NCBI GenBank assembly: GCA_958450365.1
Contig: CAUEEP010000916.1
Coordinates: 1 to 64,000 of the forward strand
DNA length: 64,000 bases
Source of the DNA: Mesorhabditis belari
Lineage: Eukaryota; Nematoda; Chromadorea; Rhabditida; Rhabditidae
Direction: 5' to 3'
The position numbers and the translations under genes were made by a program. Numbering within the stretch: position 1 is the stretch's first letter; each line of letters begins with the position of its first letter. This document shows, piece after piece, positions 12,026 through 23,615 of this stretch. Under the pieces are notes generated by a model. That model made no database searches. It saw only the letters and a program-made list of their open reading frames with translations, and was not told where the DNA came from.

Positions 12026-12545
12026 TTGGGTTGGGGAGAATGAGTCGGCGCCGAAAATGAAAAAAATGTGTAAAACTTCTATTCGACTTCGTCAAACAAT
12101 ATGCGTTTGATATGAGTAGAATGGTTAACTAATTCTCTACAAAATCACATTTAAAAGAAAATTCAAACAGCGCCTCCGCTCAAGAAAAAGCCATTTTTTC
12201 ACAAAAACTACAAACTGTGATCTAGAAAAAACCATTGGTGGGATCTTCCTGCAAATTTGGCAACTTAAGTAATTGAATGTGCTCTATCTTTTTTATATAA
12301 ACACCAAAGAAGGTTTATGTGAAAGAAACTGTTCAAATGATGAGTCGGACTCTTTGCCATTTTGATTAGCTGTGTTTGGGAATCCATAAACTCCACGAAA
12401 GAAAAGCTTTGTGGAATCTCTCAAAAGTCATTTTGTAGAGAAATAGTGGATCCTTTTGATGAAACCAAACGTATGTTTAAAGAAGGCTTTATGTGTGCAA
12501 AAAGTCCCTTTAAAGTTTGGCGCCGACTCATTCTCCCCAACCCAA
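12026..12545. mobile_element. Mariner-like MITE with GGCGCCGACTCATTC termini
   Basis: About 520 bp bounded by TTGGGTTGGGGAGAATGAGT and its reverse complement, flanked by TA, with about 30-bp terminal inverted repeats. The interior has no transposase. A different family from the 10369 element although both start TTGGGTTGG. Confidence 0.8.
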
Positions 12546-12549
12546 TAAT

Positions 12550-13110
12550 TCAAATTAACAATCGATTAGCAGTTTAGCAGTTAGCAGTTAGCAGTTTAGC
12601 AGTTCGATTAGCAGTTAAGCCAGTTAAACATTATTTAGAACTATCCCTTGCTAATGCCTTTACTAACTGTCCACTGGTACTATTTGCGGCTTTTCCAAGG
12701 TGTGCTTTGAATTTGTGCTTTAAAAATGTACAGCTAAATAAAAAAAACTAAATATCAATTGAATAACATGACTAATTGAGCCTTCATTGGTTGGAAAAGA
12801 AGAACGTTTACAACTAAATCTTAGTAATTTGAGGTGAGGTTTAATGAGGTTTAAGTGAGGTTTAATAAAGTAAAATGAATAACGCCCAGTTTGAGCCAGT
12901 AGGTAATAGAAATTGATTTTTCAACTACCTTTTATATCTTGAATTTTCTTGCAAAAAGCCAGATAAACTTTCATTGAAAGACTTGCAAAACAACAACTTT
13001 CGTTAGGTGTTCTCAGTCACCCCATCTATTCTCTTTCATTAAAATGAAGAGAATTCATGGAGAAATTGAGATAACTGCTTATTTCCCAATCCAATTTGGT
13101 TTTTTCAACA
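12550..13110. repeat. Segmental duplication, copy A (copy B 17465-18040)
   Basis: Shares GTCCACTGGTACTATTT, TTTTCCAAGGTGTGCTTTGA and AATTGAGCCTTCATTGGTTG with 17465-18040, same orientation. Copy A begins with a short run of TTAGCAG units. The two copies flank the SleB-like gene and its inverted duplicate. Confidence 0.8.
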
Positions 13111-13507
13111 AATTTCTGGTCAAAACAGCTTAATTCCTCCAAAAGTTCACAGATAAAACCCATTTCCCATCTCCTGTCACAATTCGAGAAAGAAAAGATT
13201 TCTTTCGTATCGTGAGAGATGGGCGGCAATGGGTGGGGCCAGGCGAGAAACCCGAAAGTGACCCCAAGCCGGATTTGCACCAGAAGAAGTTTATGCTCTG
13301 CGTTTTCTGGGTTATGGAGGGAGTGGTGCACTGGGAGTTGCAAGATAAGGCCATACAATCACACAATATTAAGCTATTTTGACCAGAAATTTGTTGAAAA
13401 AACCAAATTGGATTGGGAAATAAGCAGTTATCTCAGTTTCTCCATGAATTCTCTTCATTTTAATGAAAGAGAATTCATGGGGTGATTGAGAACCTCTAAC
13501 GAAAGTT
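12995..13507. mobile_element. Inverted-repeat element, ~130-bp arms
   Basis: ACTTTCGTTAGGTGTTCTCA at the left is matched by its reverse complement, with small changes, near 13507. The arms include CTCTTTCATTAAAATGAAG and ATTGAGATAACTGCTTATTT. The left arm alone recurs at 17880-18010. Open frames at 13026-13485 are arm sequence, not genes. Confidence 0.7.
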
Positions 13508-13529
13508 CTTGTTTTGCAAGATTCAAAGC

Positions 13530-13925
13530 CATCAGTTTTATAAGAGCAAGAAGTGAATTTTTGATTGACGTTTTACTTTTTGTAAGGGCTATTGTAAGTG
13601 TACCATTTATGAATTCCTTTTAATTGTCTGATTGCAATGTTACCCATCAATTTATCCAATAAATCCAGAAGAAAGATTTCATGAGCTTGTGAAAAAATAA
13701 GTTTGTGAAAACACAAGTGAACAAAGCATTGGTGAGCTATTTTGTTGCTTTAGCGTTGTTGAATGGTCCCCTCCCATGCCCATAACTGAAAAGATCCAAC
13801 CCTCCTATACCTTCACTAAAAGATCATTGAACAGAGCTCTCGTTAATGTACATATTAAAGGGAATTTCCGTAAGCATACTAATGTCTAGTTTCTATCCAG
13901 TTACAACTACAACAGCCAGTCAAAA
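13530..13925. repeat. Inverted copy of the SleB-like gene 3' end, left arm
   Basis: Reverse complement of about 16050-16580. It includes codons equivalent to SHQFYKSKK and stop, then the 3' flank down to a TTTCTATCCAG acceptor-like site. Only the last few codons are duplicated, so this arm is a gene-tail fragment. Spacer between the arms is about 2.1 kb. Confidence 0.8.
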
Positions 13926-14380
13926 ATCATCAAAAAAACGAACTTCTTCTTGTTGTGTGGCGTCTGAGGTAAAAACCAATTCTGACACCGAGATGAGCTT
14001 TGAAAAATCAACGAGAAACTCTTCTCCAGACTCAAACCGATGACCACTTTTTGTTTTTAAATGTTTTTTGTCTTTTTTGATAACCATTTTCTAGATGTTG
14101 GGAAACTCGCTTCTCACCGTGATTTTTTGCCATCATCTTATACTTCTTTTGGGGTTGGTCTGTGCTCACAATCTGGGATGGACTACGAGATTTCAATCAA
14201 TCGTTGCTCTTCAATCTGCTAGCTAGGTGCAGATCTAATCTAGACCTTTATATGAGAAATTTCAGTATTATATGCATTGTCTTTCTTCGTAAACCACGAG
14301 AACGAGCCCGGAGGAACATTGGAGTGACCGTCGTCTCGATGGCTCCCACAGGCCGTAAAACTCGAGTTTCTTTGAATGAT
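13915..14380 (+). CDS. Exon-like segments with polar C-terminal tail (unassigned)
   Basis: After TTTCTATCCAG, 13902-14043 reads TTTTASQKSSKKRTSSCCVA then a Ser/Glu-rich tail to a stop (...SSPDSNR). About 14096-14225 has MLGNSLLTVIFCHHLILLLG, a hydrophobic start ending at a stop. Either could be the end or start of a membrane-protein gene. No upstream or downstream partner exons were joined and no family is recognised. Confidence 0.25.
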
Positions 14381-14510
14381 CTGTAATCTGTAAATCTGTA
14401 ATATTCGAATGATCTTTAATAAATGAAAATAATGGATTATTTGTTCACAAAGCAACATTTTTTAATTAATTAAGAGTTGTACAACAACAACAACAACATT
14501 TGAACTGGTT

Positions 14511-14693
14511 CTAATGCCGCAAACGGGGCGGAGCTCGTCGGATCTGAGGGGATGAGCCTCCAGCCTGATCCAGTCCTGTCTTGGAGCGAGTTTGAGTGAT
14601 TGATCCATCCCAGGATTTGAGTGCTTTTCCTTTGATTTCTGTAAGAAAATCATCGACACTGTGTTGAATTGAATTTTCAAGGTTCGAAAACAC
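14511..14693 (-). CDS. Possible terminal exon, amphipathic protein
   Basis: After a GAGCAG acceptor-like site the frame reads VFSNLENSIQHSVDDFLTEI, KGKALKSWDG and a basic Pro-rich end (RRAPPRLRH). The helix-like start and locally higher GC suggest coding, but no upstream exon was found. The alternative frame at 14462-14680 is its shadow. Confidence 0.3.
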   Translation of the reverse strand: MFSNLENSIQHSVDDFLTEIKGKALKSWDGSITQTRSKTGLDQAGGSSPQIRRAPPRLRH

Positions 14694-14699
14694 TTTAAC

Positions 14700-15720
14700 T
14701 GCTCAACCTGTCCACAAAATTGTAAAGTACCCTCAAAAAATAGTTGAAGTAAAGTTAAAAACGTTTAGCCGAAAAAGAAATTTAATATGATGGTGATTAG
14801 TCGAAAGAAAATTAGAAAAATTAGATTGAAGAGTGATGACGTAATCATCTAAATACGTTTTTACTAAAATTGAATGATTTAGTTGGTTACTTTCATGAAT
14901 AGCATCTCCGAGCGGGAAGCCTTTTTCATGTTTCTTTTTCTGTAATACATTTATGGTTTTTAACAAGTTTTTAACAAGCTGACGACCAAGCCGCTTTCCG
15001 CTTGACTGCGCCGTTTTCGTTCACGGCAATTTACTAATAAAAATAGCTAAAAATAGCTTAAAATGGGGGTTTTAAATGCTCTGAAATGGATTATTGAATC
15101 ACTTTTTGTTTGTTTTCGAATACTAAATAACCATGATTCTACTCCGAAAAGTAAGAATTTGAGTATGTTGAAATGAAAATTGGTGTCCATGGCTTTCTCA
15201 ACAACATTTTCCGTTCATTTCCGTCTGCCAATATAGCTAAAAAAGCTATATTGGGCAACCGACTATTGACCACCAACTAAAATAGCCAACCGAGCACATA
15301 GCTTCACTTAATTACCATATCCAGGACAAATTTGAGATGCTGGAGCCAGAAAAACACTGGATACAAATTTTTACTAGTTTTGAAGTCTTTTAAAGCATAA
15401 ACAGCCTACAGCTCATATTGAGCAGGGTGTTGGCTTAGTAACTTTTGCACAAGGAAACGGCTAATAAAAACATTTCTCTGATCTCAGTTGACTCTCGTTT
15501 TTGATCATTTTTCGATCAATTTGTCGGATCGCTTGTTTTGAAATTGTGTGTTTTGACGTGTTCTTTCTGAAAATGGTTGTTTCAATTGATTGTTTCCATT
15601 TACGTGCTATCGACATTGAACCTCTTGACGATAAACGTGTTTTTTTCTTTCGTAAGTTAAGCATAAAACCAAAGGCTTCACAGCAGATAAAGCACGTTAC
15701 ACTGGATACTCAATTAGTTT
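14700..15720. other. Spacer inside the 13530/16580 inverted duplication
   Basis: AT-rich sequence. A short inverted repeat AATATAGCTAAAAAAGCTATATT lies near 15230. No supported gene. Confidence 0.4.
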
Positions 15721-15724
15721 ATAT

Positions 15725-15850
15725 ATGTTGTAGCCGTTTACGAAATTCAGCAGTTAACGAACGAAATTTTTCGCTAACCGTTTACGAATGAAATTTTTTC
15801 GCTAGATTTGTACGAAATCTTTGTAATCGGCTTCTGCGAAAATGGCTCGA
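15725..15850. repeat. Partial copy of the 1892-2368 element
   Basis: TGTAGCCGTTTACGAAATTC followed by GTAATCGGCTTCTGCGAA, matching the left half of the 1892 element. No right half is present. Confidence 0.6.
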
Positions 15851-16049
15851 TTCAAATGAATTTATCGTGTTTTTGATTGAGAATTTTTTATGCAAAAAAA
15901 GAAACGAACAAAACATTGAGTTAATGTTTTGTTTTTCTTTTTTTACCCCGGTACCCGAACTCGTCATTGAGTGAGAAGCGAGCAGTCACACTCCACATAA
16001 ACATCTGATTATTATCTGTCTAGAGAAATGTTGTCTATTAAAATGTCTT

Positions 16050-16580
16050 TGTTGTAACTGGATAGAAACTAGACGTATGCTTACGGAAATTTTCCTTAAT
16101 ATGTCCATTAACGAGAGCTCTGTTCAATGTTCTTTTAGTTCAAGGTATAGGAGGGCTGGATCTTTTCAGTTATGGGCATGAGAGGAGACCATTCAACAAC
16201 GCTAAAGCAACAATCTATCTCACCAATGCTTTGTTCACGTGTGTTTTCACAAACCTATGTTTTCACAAACCTATGTTTTCACAAACCTATGTTTTCACAA
16301 ACCTATGTTTTCCAAAAAACTTTTTTACAACTTTTTACAAACTTTTTTTTAACTTTTAACCTTTTAACCTATGTTTTCACAAACCTACCATGTTTTACAA
16401 ACCTATGTTTTCACAAGCTCACCGTCATGAAATCTTTCTTCTGGATTTATTGGATAAATTGATGGGTAACATTGCAATCAGACAATTAAAAGGAATTCAT
16501 AAATGGTGCACTTACAATAGCTCTACAAAAAGTAAAAAAGTCAATCAAAAATTCACTTCTTGCTCTTATAAAACTGATGG
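16050..16580. repeat. Inverted duplication, right arm (functional gene tail)
   Basis: Reverse complement of 13530-13925, here continuous with the intact hydrolase gene, so this is the parental arm. It is longer than the left arm because of the CACAAACCTATGTTTT array at 16245-16410. Confidence 0.8.
16245..16410. repeat. 18-bp tandem array with decayed units
   Basis: Four clean copies of TTTTCACAAACCTATG, a decayed T/A-rich middle, then two more. The array is absent from the other arm at 13690-13730, so it expanded after the duplication. Confidence 0.85.
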
Positions 16581-17374
16581 CTTCCAATCTTGTTGGTTCG
16601 TTCAACATTGTTTGTCCAATCTGGATATCCCTCTTTGTCCGGATTGTTGTAATGATCGGCTCCACCAGTTGGGTCCATGCTCATCGGTTGGTCATAGATA
16701 CGGTCAGTGACATTTTTGATCTGTTGGTATACATCAGGCTCATCGATCCGGATTCCACTTCCATCAGGCTTTAGTTGTGGGTTTCCCTGGTTCCAACATT
16801 CGAACTGTTTGTCTTGACGAGCAACACCTGTAATTGGAGTTGTTAATCACTAGTTGTTGAGGCACTTGCTGACTTCAACGAGGAATTTTGCTCAAATAGA
16901 TTCAGCTCAGGTTTTCCCCCGCTTCCTAGTCAGCCTAGACTAAAAATTGTATAGCTGCAAAATTACAGTTTCATTATTTTTACGTACTTTCAAGTGCATG
17001 ATTTTTCAATCTTACTATTAGACATGACTACAACTATTGAGAAATTCCTGGAAATGCTTTATAGTGAATAAACCGAGTGGATTAGGCGTATTAAGCACAA
17101 TCATTGCACCAGATTTGTTAATCACTAGTTGTTGAGGCACTTGTCTTTAAATTCTACAATTATGGCCGTTATGCCCCTAAAAAGCTTTAAGCGAAATCGG
17201 TAGAAAGCCTTTCAAACCAGTCCAACCTTCAATGCTATTTGGCCATTGTGGATTGCTTGGATCGGCTCGATTCTTGATTGTCCAAGCCACGGCTTCCCAT
17301 CCTTCTTGCGGTTCACCGCGAGCCTCCGCATAAACGGTTTCAGCGAGAGTCCTTTTTCCGTCAGAATAGCTCAT
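16553..17374 (-). CDS. Cell-wall hydrolase, SleB/Hydrolase_2-like, two exons
   Basis: Exon 1 is 17218-17374 and exon 2 is 16553-16827. The junction G|GT is in phase and the introns ends are GT...TTACAG, giving an intact 143-aa frame. Family hallmarks are clear. AETVYAEARGEPQEGWEAVA with WTIKNRA near the N-terminus holds the Glu expected as catalytic residue in this family. QFECWNQGNP is at about residue 60-70. DPTGGADHYNNP is at about 104-115, and KIGSHQFYKSKK is at the C-terminus. Bacterial relatives cleave peptidoglycan, often in spore cortex. No signal peptide is visible in this model; an upstream exon could supply one. The intron holds a 29-bp direct repeat (GTTAATCACTAGTTGTTGAG). A bacterial family in an intron-bearing nematode gene suggests old horizontal transfer; a role against bacteria is inference. 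Confidence 0.85.
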
Positions 17375-17464
17375 TTCTAAAGCTTAGGCTATAATATATT
17401 TAGGCTTTTGTCTTCTTCAACGAGATATATCAAGAGAAAAAGTTGACATTTTGAAGCTTACTAA

Positions 17465-18040
17465 TTCAAATTAACAATCCATTAGCCGTTTTAAAGTTAA
17501 GCCAGTTAAATTATTTAGAGCTATTTCTTGCTAATGTCCTTGCTAATGTCTTTACTAAGTGTCCACTGGTACTATTTAGGGCTTTTCCAAGGTGTGCTTT
17601 GAATTTTTGCTTTTTATCTACGAACTCGCTGTTTAAAAATGTACAGCTAAATAAAAAAACTAAATATCAATTGAATAAAATGACTAATTGAGCCTTCATT
17701 GGTTGGAAAAGAAAAAAGTTTACAACTAAATCTTAGTAATTTTATCGAGACCAGTGAGGTTTAATAAAGTTAAATGAATAACGCCCAGTTTGAGCCAGTA
17801 GGTAATAGAAATTCATTTTATCAACTACCTTTTATATCTTCAATTTTCTTGCAAAAGCCATATAAACTTTCATTGAAAGACTTGCAAAACAACAACTTTC
17901 GTTAGGTGTTCTCAGTCACCCCATCTATTCTCTTTCATTAAAATGAAGAGAATTCATGGAGAAATTGAGATAACTGCTTCAATTTGGTTTTTTCAACGAA
18001 TTTTTGGTCAAAACAACTTAATATTGTGTCATTGTATGGC
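17465..18040. repeat. Segmental duplication, copy B
   Basis: Direct copy of 12550-13110 with small indels, including the left arm of the 12995 element (17880-18010). It starts just upstream of the hydrolase start codon. Confidence 0.8.
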
Positions 18041-18044
18041 CTTA

Positions 18045-18820
18045 TCTCGCAATTAGTCATAGTATTATTCTAGAGAAATGTTCTCGAAAGATATTTTTTT
18101 TGTTTTTAGGCCATTCGAAAAATGTCCTCATCTTTCAATGAAAGTTATACAAGCAAAAAGTCCATTTTATTTTGTTTATTTCATTTGGTTTCGACAGTGA
18201 AAGGAACACTCTTTTTTACCCTTTTACACTCTTTTGCATTGCTTTGTCGCGCGATGATTTTTCATTGTTTCTCTTAAAGTAAAGTATGTTCTAATAGTAA
18301 AAGCTTTAAGAAATTATTTAGCAGATTACACGTTTTGAATGGTCCCTGCAAAAAATTAGTCAAGGTACTTTTATTTTGGCGTTTCAAATCAACGAATCAT
18401 GAAAGAGCATTAGGATAAAAATTTATGAGCTTCAAGCAAGTGTTGAGCTTCAAGCAAGGCTTCAAGCAAGGCTTCAAGCATCTTTGAGGCCCCCATTCTT
18501 CCTTCCAGAAAGTATTTTCGATCCCTGAAATGAAAAAAAAACTAAAATATTACAAGTTAATGTGATTCCTGAGAATACATGGTAATATTACTCTGGCTAT
18601 GGGTGAAATTAGGCCCATAGCTAGAGGAATAGTTGGTGACAGTGCAAAAACTTAAAATCCAAGCGGGCTAGGCTTGATCAAAAGTTATTTGTTTTGCCGT
18701 TGCGTACTGAAGAACTTTTATAGGGCTTAGGCTTAGATCAAAAAGTTGCCGCCGACTTTACAAAAAAGCTCTACTTTTCAACTAGAACTCAGATCAAAAT
18801 TGTATACTATACTATTGGGT
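18045..18820. other. Spacer with short GCTTCAAGCAAG repeats
   Basis: Mostly unstructured. About five GCTTCAAGCAAG-type units lie at 18428-18485. No exon is supported. Confidence 0.45.
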
Positions 18821-18824
18821 TGGT

Positions 18825-19230
18825 GCATTGAAAACTGCCGGACTTTGAACTAAAATTTATTCAACATAAAACCATGAATTCATTCGAAATAATTTCCATT
18901 ATTATTGACGACTTCTGCGCATTTTACAGACAATTTGCGGATTCCGCTTTCGTAGTAGGTTTTTGGTTTTGTATCGAAAAACTTTTGGAGTCAATTTTTG
19001 ACTGCTTCTTCCGAATCGAAGTGTTCTCCCGCAAGCTCATTACTCATGGTCCGGAATAAATAGTAATCAAAAGGGGCGAGGTCCGGACGATATGGGGGAT
19101 GCGCCAAAAGATCCAAAATAAGGCTATTTATTTTAGAGCGAGTCAGCTTTGCAACATGAGGGCGCGCGTTGTCGTGGAGGAGAACGATCTTTGCGTGGAG
19201 GTCGTGAACGATCGTGGAGGAAACGCAAAT
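18825..19230 (-). pseudogene. Mariner-type transposase remnant
   Basis: The plus-strand left end TTGGGTTGGTGCATTGAAAA is a mariner-like terminus. On the minus strand 19070-19205 reads KIVLLHDNARPHVA and LAHPPYRPDLAPF, the D-containing HDNARPH block and the HPPYSPDLAPSDY-type block of mariner transposases. The rest is deleted and the 17-bp array follows directly. It could be the autonomous relative of the 10369 and 21417 MITEs, since they share termini. Confidence 0.8.
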
Positions 19231-19240
19231 TTGCGTGCAG

Positions 19241-19376
19241 TACTATTAGAAGTGCAGTACTATTAGAAGTGCAGTACTATTAGAAGTGCAGTACTATTAG
19301 AAGTGCAGTACTATTAGAAGTGCAGTACTATTAGAAGTGCAGTACTATTAGAAGTGCAGTACTATTAGAAGTGCTA
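19241..19376. repeat. 17-bp tandem array
   Basis: Eight clean copies of GCAGTACTATTAGAAGT, with almost no divergence, abutting the mariner remnant. Confidence 0.95.
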
Positions 19377-19379
19377 ATA

Positions 19380-20470
19380 GAGTAAATACGGTAAATAGTT
19401 TGATGTAAAAAGGGTCTCGATTTTTGAGTAATTTACCAAACTTTTAAGAGAAAAAAGAATGTTTTAAACAGGTCTGACTACTTCAAATCTTGATAAGCGT
19501 AACCGACAAAGCTATGCATTTGAAATTGTGAAATGTTTTGAATGTTTATTAGATCCCTCAAGCTTGTTGCACTGTCTTTGCGCCTCCCGTTTTCTCCAGA
19601 TAGTATTGGCGATCTCTGAAATGAAAGTACTGAGACTTATGTCCATTCGGAATCTTCTCAATAACTTGCTAAACCGACCCGACACTGGACTGGTCGAGAA
19701 ACACTGAACTGGAGCCAGATCAGGACTAGTTAGTGATAGGACTAGTTAGTATCCTACTTTGTAACCGACACTATAAGAAATTTAAGGATACACAAATAGT
19801 GTCTTTCAGATCCTTGCGTACTAAGTTAGAAAGAGGAGTTAGAAAGCAGTTAAAAATGGAAGCATGCCTCTGGTCGGTTGAGGGTTTGAAAAATGGGCTA
19901 CAAAACTCAAATCAAAGATCTTTTCGTATAGAACTGTAGGCAAGAATTCAGGCTTCAATTCTCGATATAAGACTTAGGGGTTTTGAATTGATTTGGGATG
20001 CAATCTGTTGAAAAGATGACGCCGTAATGCTGGCCCACCATGTACAGAGACAATCTACATAGTATAGTGCAACTATGCTAAGCTGTAGTATGTCCTAAAA
20101 TAGGGGAAACCTGAGCTAGGCTAAAAGCAAGCAAAATTTTACCCCCCTATGATATCACAGGTCTAAGATATGAGTTTATCCGTTCAATAAAGTCACACTT
20201 CCTCCCTCCCTTGAGCACCTTTGAACCGTTAACATTATGAAAAATTAGCATTGATAGTTAATTGCTTTTCACCCTGTTTTGTGCTCCTCGAAACCATTTC
20301 GTGGAGGTCAATTGTCCCTTTTTCCAGGCCTGGAAGTCCACATACGTGGAAGTCCACAAACAGATATGTGGAAGTCCACAAACAACAACTTCCCGAATGT
20401 CTTTTTCAAGTTTCTAGGCCAAGATGGAACAAAATATAAACTGACATAGGAATCCTGGCTAGAAAATCAA
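19380..20470. other. Spacer, no supported gene
   Basis: Contains three TGGAAGTCCACA units (20327-20385) and the doubled GGACTAGTTAGT at 19725-19750. An exon of the downstream minus-strand gene may lie at about 20275-20330 but its phase does not fit. Confidence 0.35.
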
Positions 20471-20475
20471 TAGAC

Positions 20476-22449
20476 TTACCGAATGTATTTATAAAACGAG
20501 TAGACACAAGTTAGAATCCAAATCATGAACAGCAACAGGACCAACGCTGCTCCACCAAACACTAAATTGTTTGTTTTGTTAGACGCTAATTGGTTAGACC
20601 AACTTCCAGCTATGATTCCGGTACCTCCATTAACACTGTACGTCGCTCCATTGATCACCACCGGTTGTCTAATTTTTTTTTCCTCCAATCAAGAGCTTTT
20701 TGAGAGCCTACCCATTCCAGCTGAGGGCTACTATTAGGCCAAGGAGGATGTTCACGAAGCCAAGCAAAAAATTGAGAAGCAAAACTGAATTAAGAATTTG
20801 AAATTTATAAATCTTTTACCAAAATAATCCAGTAAATCTGAATATAGATGGGTTTGAGAGTGACAATAGAGAGCACGGCCATCGTTGTCATAAATATCGA
20901 GATAAATGCTCCCACATAAAAAGAAAAAAATTTAGATTAATAAATATGAATAGGACTGTGTTTACACCTACATTAAACCATCGATTCAACTTAAAAATCA
21001 ATCTTGAATCAAATTTGAGTATGTCTTATGCAAATATGCAATTTATTTACAAGCGTACCAATAGAAAGTACCAGAGAAAAAGTCAAATTTACCGTGCTAC
21101 AAGAGTAACACAAACTATCTAGTTTCATTCCTTCATTTTTATCCTTCATCTATCTAGTTTTTCATATTTATAAACTCTAAAAACTTCAATTTTAACTATA
21201 AAGAGACTTTAAAATATAATCCATACCATTGATAGAGTTGAGAAATTGAGTTGATACTTGAAGAAGAGAACGACTATCGTTGCAAGCACGCTTAACGTCG
21301 TGGCAATTACTTGGAGAACGGTGAAAAAAGTGAAACCACACTGGAAAAGGGTTGATTTTTATATTTCTGGATTTGGTCCTCGAAATTGCAAAGCTGGCTC
21401 AGCTCAACAAGGTATATTGGGTTGGTGAATTGAAAACTGCCGGACTTTGAACTAAAATTTATTCAACATAAAACCATGAATTCATTCGAAATAATTTCCA
21501 TTATTATTGACGACTTCTGCGCATTTTACAGACAATTTGCGGATTCCGCTTTCGTAGTAGGTTTTTGGTTTGTGTGTGAGAAAAGTGTGAGACTCAAAAA
21601 TGGAGGACTGGAGATGTCCCAGTTTGAGCACTTTCTTCACTTTCTTCAAAAGAAACCCATTTTGGTGTCAATAGAAAAGTTGTAGAGAATCAAAAATTAG
21701 GCTTAAAGCCAAATTTCCAAAAAGATACACTTAGTAGTTTCGCTTAAAATGCAAGTTTTATGAAAATTCGTAAATTTCGCATTTCTTGAAAGCCAGTTTT
21801 TGAATCGTTCTGAAAATTTGGATATAAGCTTGATTTTTGATTCTCTACAACTTTTCCATTGGTACCAAAATGGATTTCTTTTGAAGAAAGTGCTCAAACT
21901 GTCACATATGACAATAGCCGGCAGTTTTCAATTCACCAACCCAATAGAATGATTAATCTGTTGGATTAATCCGATCCGATTAATGTCTTTGTCTTTTTCC
22001 TTTGACAGATTAATCGGTCCAGGACAAAGAGATTCACCATACAGCAAATCAGAACTGTGACTTCTGTTCTGCTAAATCGATTTTGTCTAGATTAGGTCGA
22101 TGGTAATCCGTTTAGCTTGAAGCTATTGTCTAGCTTATAGCACACAAATGTTTGCTATAAGCTAAACTATAGCCTGGAAAAACTAGAGAGCATTTATATA
22201 CCCTGAAGTTAGAGCCTGAGATGGGATAAAGGTTGGATAAGTGGCTGTACATCTGTTAACAAGGGAATAGGCAATCGAATACCTAGGCCAATAAGAGAAC
22301 CGCTTTTTTCCAGACATTCACATTAAGGTGAAAATTTCTGTAAAACCTACTCTTGAAGTGCAGCAACCACAACAGCATCGATATTCACTCGGAGTTGGTT
22401 TTTGGGTAGGAATCTTCTCCAAATTTGGCTTCCACAACCAAAATGGCAT
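20476..22449 (-). CDS. Cys-rich four-TM protein (hypothetical), frame breaks
   Basis: Exon 1 (22351-22449, 33 codons) starts MPFWLWKPNLEKIPT and ends YRCCCGCCTSR. Exon 2 (21227-21340, 38 codons, in phase) is TM1: FTFFTVLQVIATTLSVLATI. Exon 3 (20820 to about 20925) is TM2: GAFISIFMTTMAVLSIVTL, but its acceptor is not clear. Exon 4 (from 20784) gives TM3 (LLLNFLLGFVNILLGLIVAL) only if one base is added near its TTTT start. Exon 5 (20477 to about 20690) gives an Asn/Gly-rich loop and TM4 (GGAALVLLLFMIWILTCVY). A nine-A run separates exons 4 and 5 in different frames. The layout (Cys-rich cytosolic start, four helices, large second loop) resembles nematode LAPTM/tetraspan-like proteins; this assignment is an inference. 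The 21417 MITE sits in the first intron. Confidence 0.55.
21417..21944. mobile_element. Mariner-like MITE, copy 2
   Basis: About 528 bp with the same termini and internal foldback as 10369-10894, TA on both sides. It lies within intron 1 of the four-TM gene. Confidence 0.85.
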
Positions 22450-22707
22450 CTTTGAACAATAGCTTTAACAAGAAAAAAATTTGGGGGAATGGAAAATTCT
22501 TTTGTTTAGCTTTCTACTCAAAAACTTCCTAAAAATGACTAAATTTTTGATTGTTACCATAACAACAACTTGTGCTCATTTCCCTTAAATTCATCTAATT
22601 AGGGTGGGAAACAAAAAGAACGATGTTAGAATACTCTCTAGTTTGATTGTTTGTTGTTTTGAAAGGTGGTTTTCTGAGAAAAATCTAGTAAATAGTGACC
22701 TATACTA

Positions 22708-23615
22708 TTAGGTTGAGGAAAAAGTAATGTCGGTTTTGAATTCCCGTTGTTGGCAATTTTCCATTTCTTTGCTTATGCGATTTCTTTTTTCAAATTGATA
22801 TCACCACACTTTTATACTTTTATATTATATTTGATTTTTACAAATTTTTACAAATTTAACAATATTTTCAGGTAAAAAATGCAAGATGAAAAGTTTCGAC
22901 TTCGAGCCGCCTTTTGGTATGATTTTAAACAAGGAAAATTCGCGGCTGAATCGCATCGGACAATCATTGAAGTTTTTGGGGAAGACAGCATTTGCGAAAG
23001 ACAATGCCAAATATGGTTTCAGCGGTTAAAAGATGGAAATGAAAGTCTCTAAGACGAGGAACGGTCTGGACGACCCCAAGAGATTTCAGATGAGAATTTG
23101 CTTGATGCCATTGAACTCAATCCAACCCTTACCACTCGGAACTGTCACCGCTGATCTTTACTCAAAAAGTTGATGAAAGTTAACGAGGCTTTAAAGAAAT
23201 TGGGCGTTGAAACTAGACTTCGGAAAACAAAACTTAACCAAAACCAAAACCACCAAAACCAAAACAAACCAAAACCAAAACAAACCAAAACAAACCAAAA
23301 CCAAAACAAACCAAAACCAAAACCAAAACCAAAACTAACCAAAACTAACCAAAACTCGCCAATATCTCGCGATTGGGAGCAGCTAGCGAAAATCTGTTTG
23401 CAGATTTGAAATCAGCGTCCAAAAATCTATCCAAAATTTTTTTTTTGAGGATGGGATCAGGAACTTGCGACGAACATGAGAACAAGTCATCAATCATAAT
23501 GGAGAATATCTCATTGATTGATGTGCGTTTGTTTATGTTTTTAGCAATAAACAGTTTTGTGACAAAAACCGACATTTTTTTAGCAGCTTTTTCCGCAGCT
23601 TTTTCCTCAACCTAA
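22708..23615 (+). mobile_element. Deleted mariner element with transposase N-terminus
   Basis: The ends TTAGGTTGAGGAAAAAGT and CTTTTTCCTCAACCTAA are inverted repeats. From about 22879 the plus strand reads MQDEKFRLRAAFWYDFKQGK, then QCQIWFQRLKDGNESL with an in-frame stop, then DEERSGRPQEISDENLLDAI: the HTH domain of a mariner transposase. After a few more codons (EALKKLGVETR) the core is replaced by a CCAAAA expansion (23228-23352). The catalytic domain is missing, so the copy is dead. Confidence 0.85.
23228..23352. repeat. CCAAAA microsatellite inside the mariner copy
   Basis: Runs of AACCAAAACC with AAACC and CTAACC variants. A second, longer and purer copy lies at 23928-24028, preceded by the same CTAGACTTCGGAAAACAAAA text, so the block was duplicated together with its flank. 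Confidence 0.9.
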
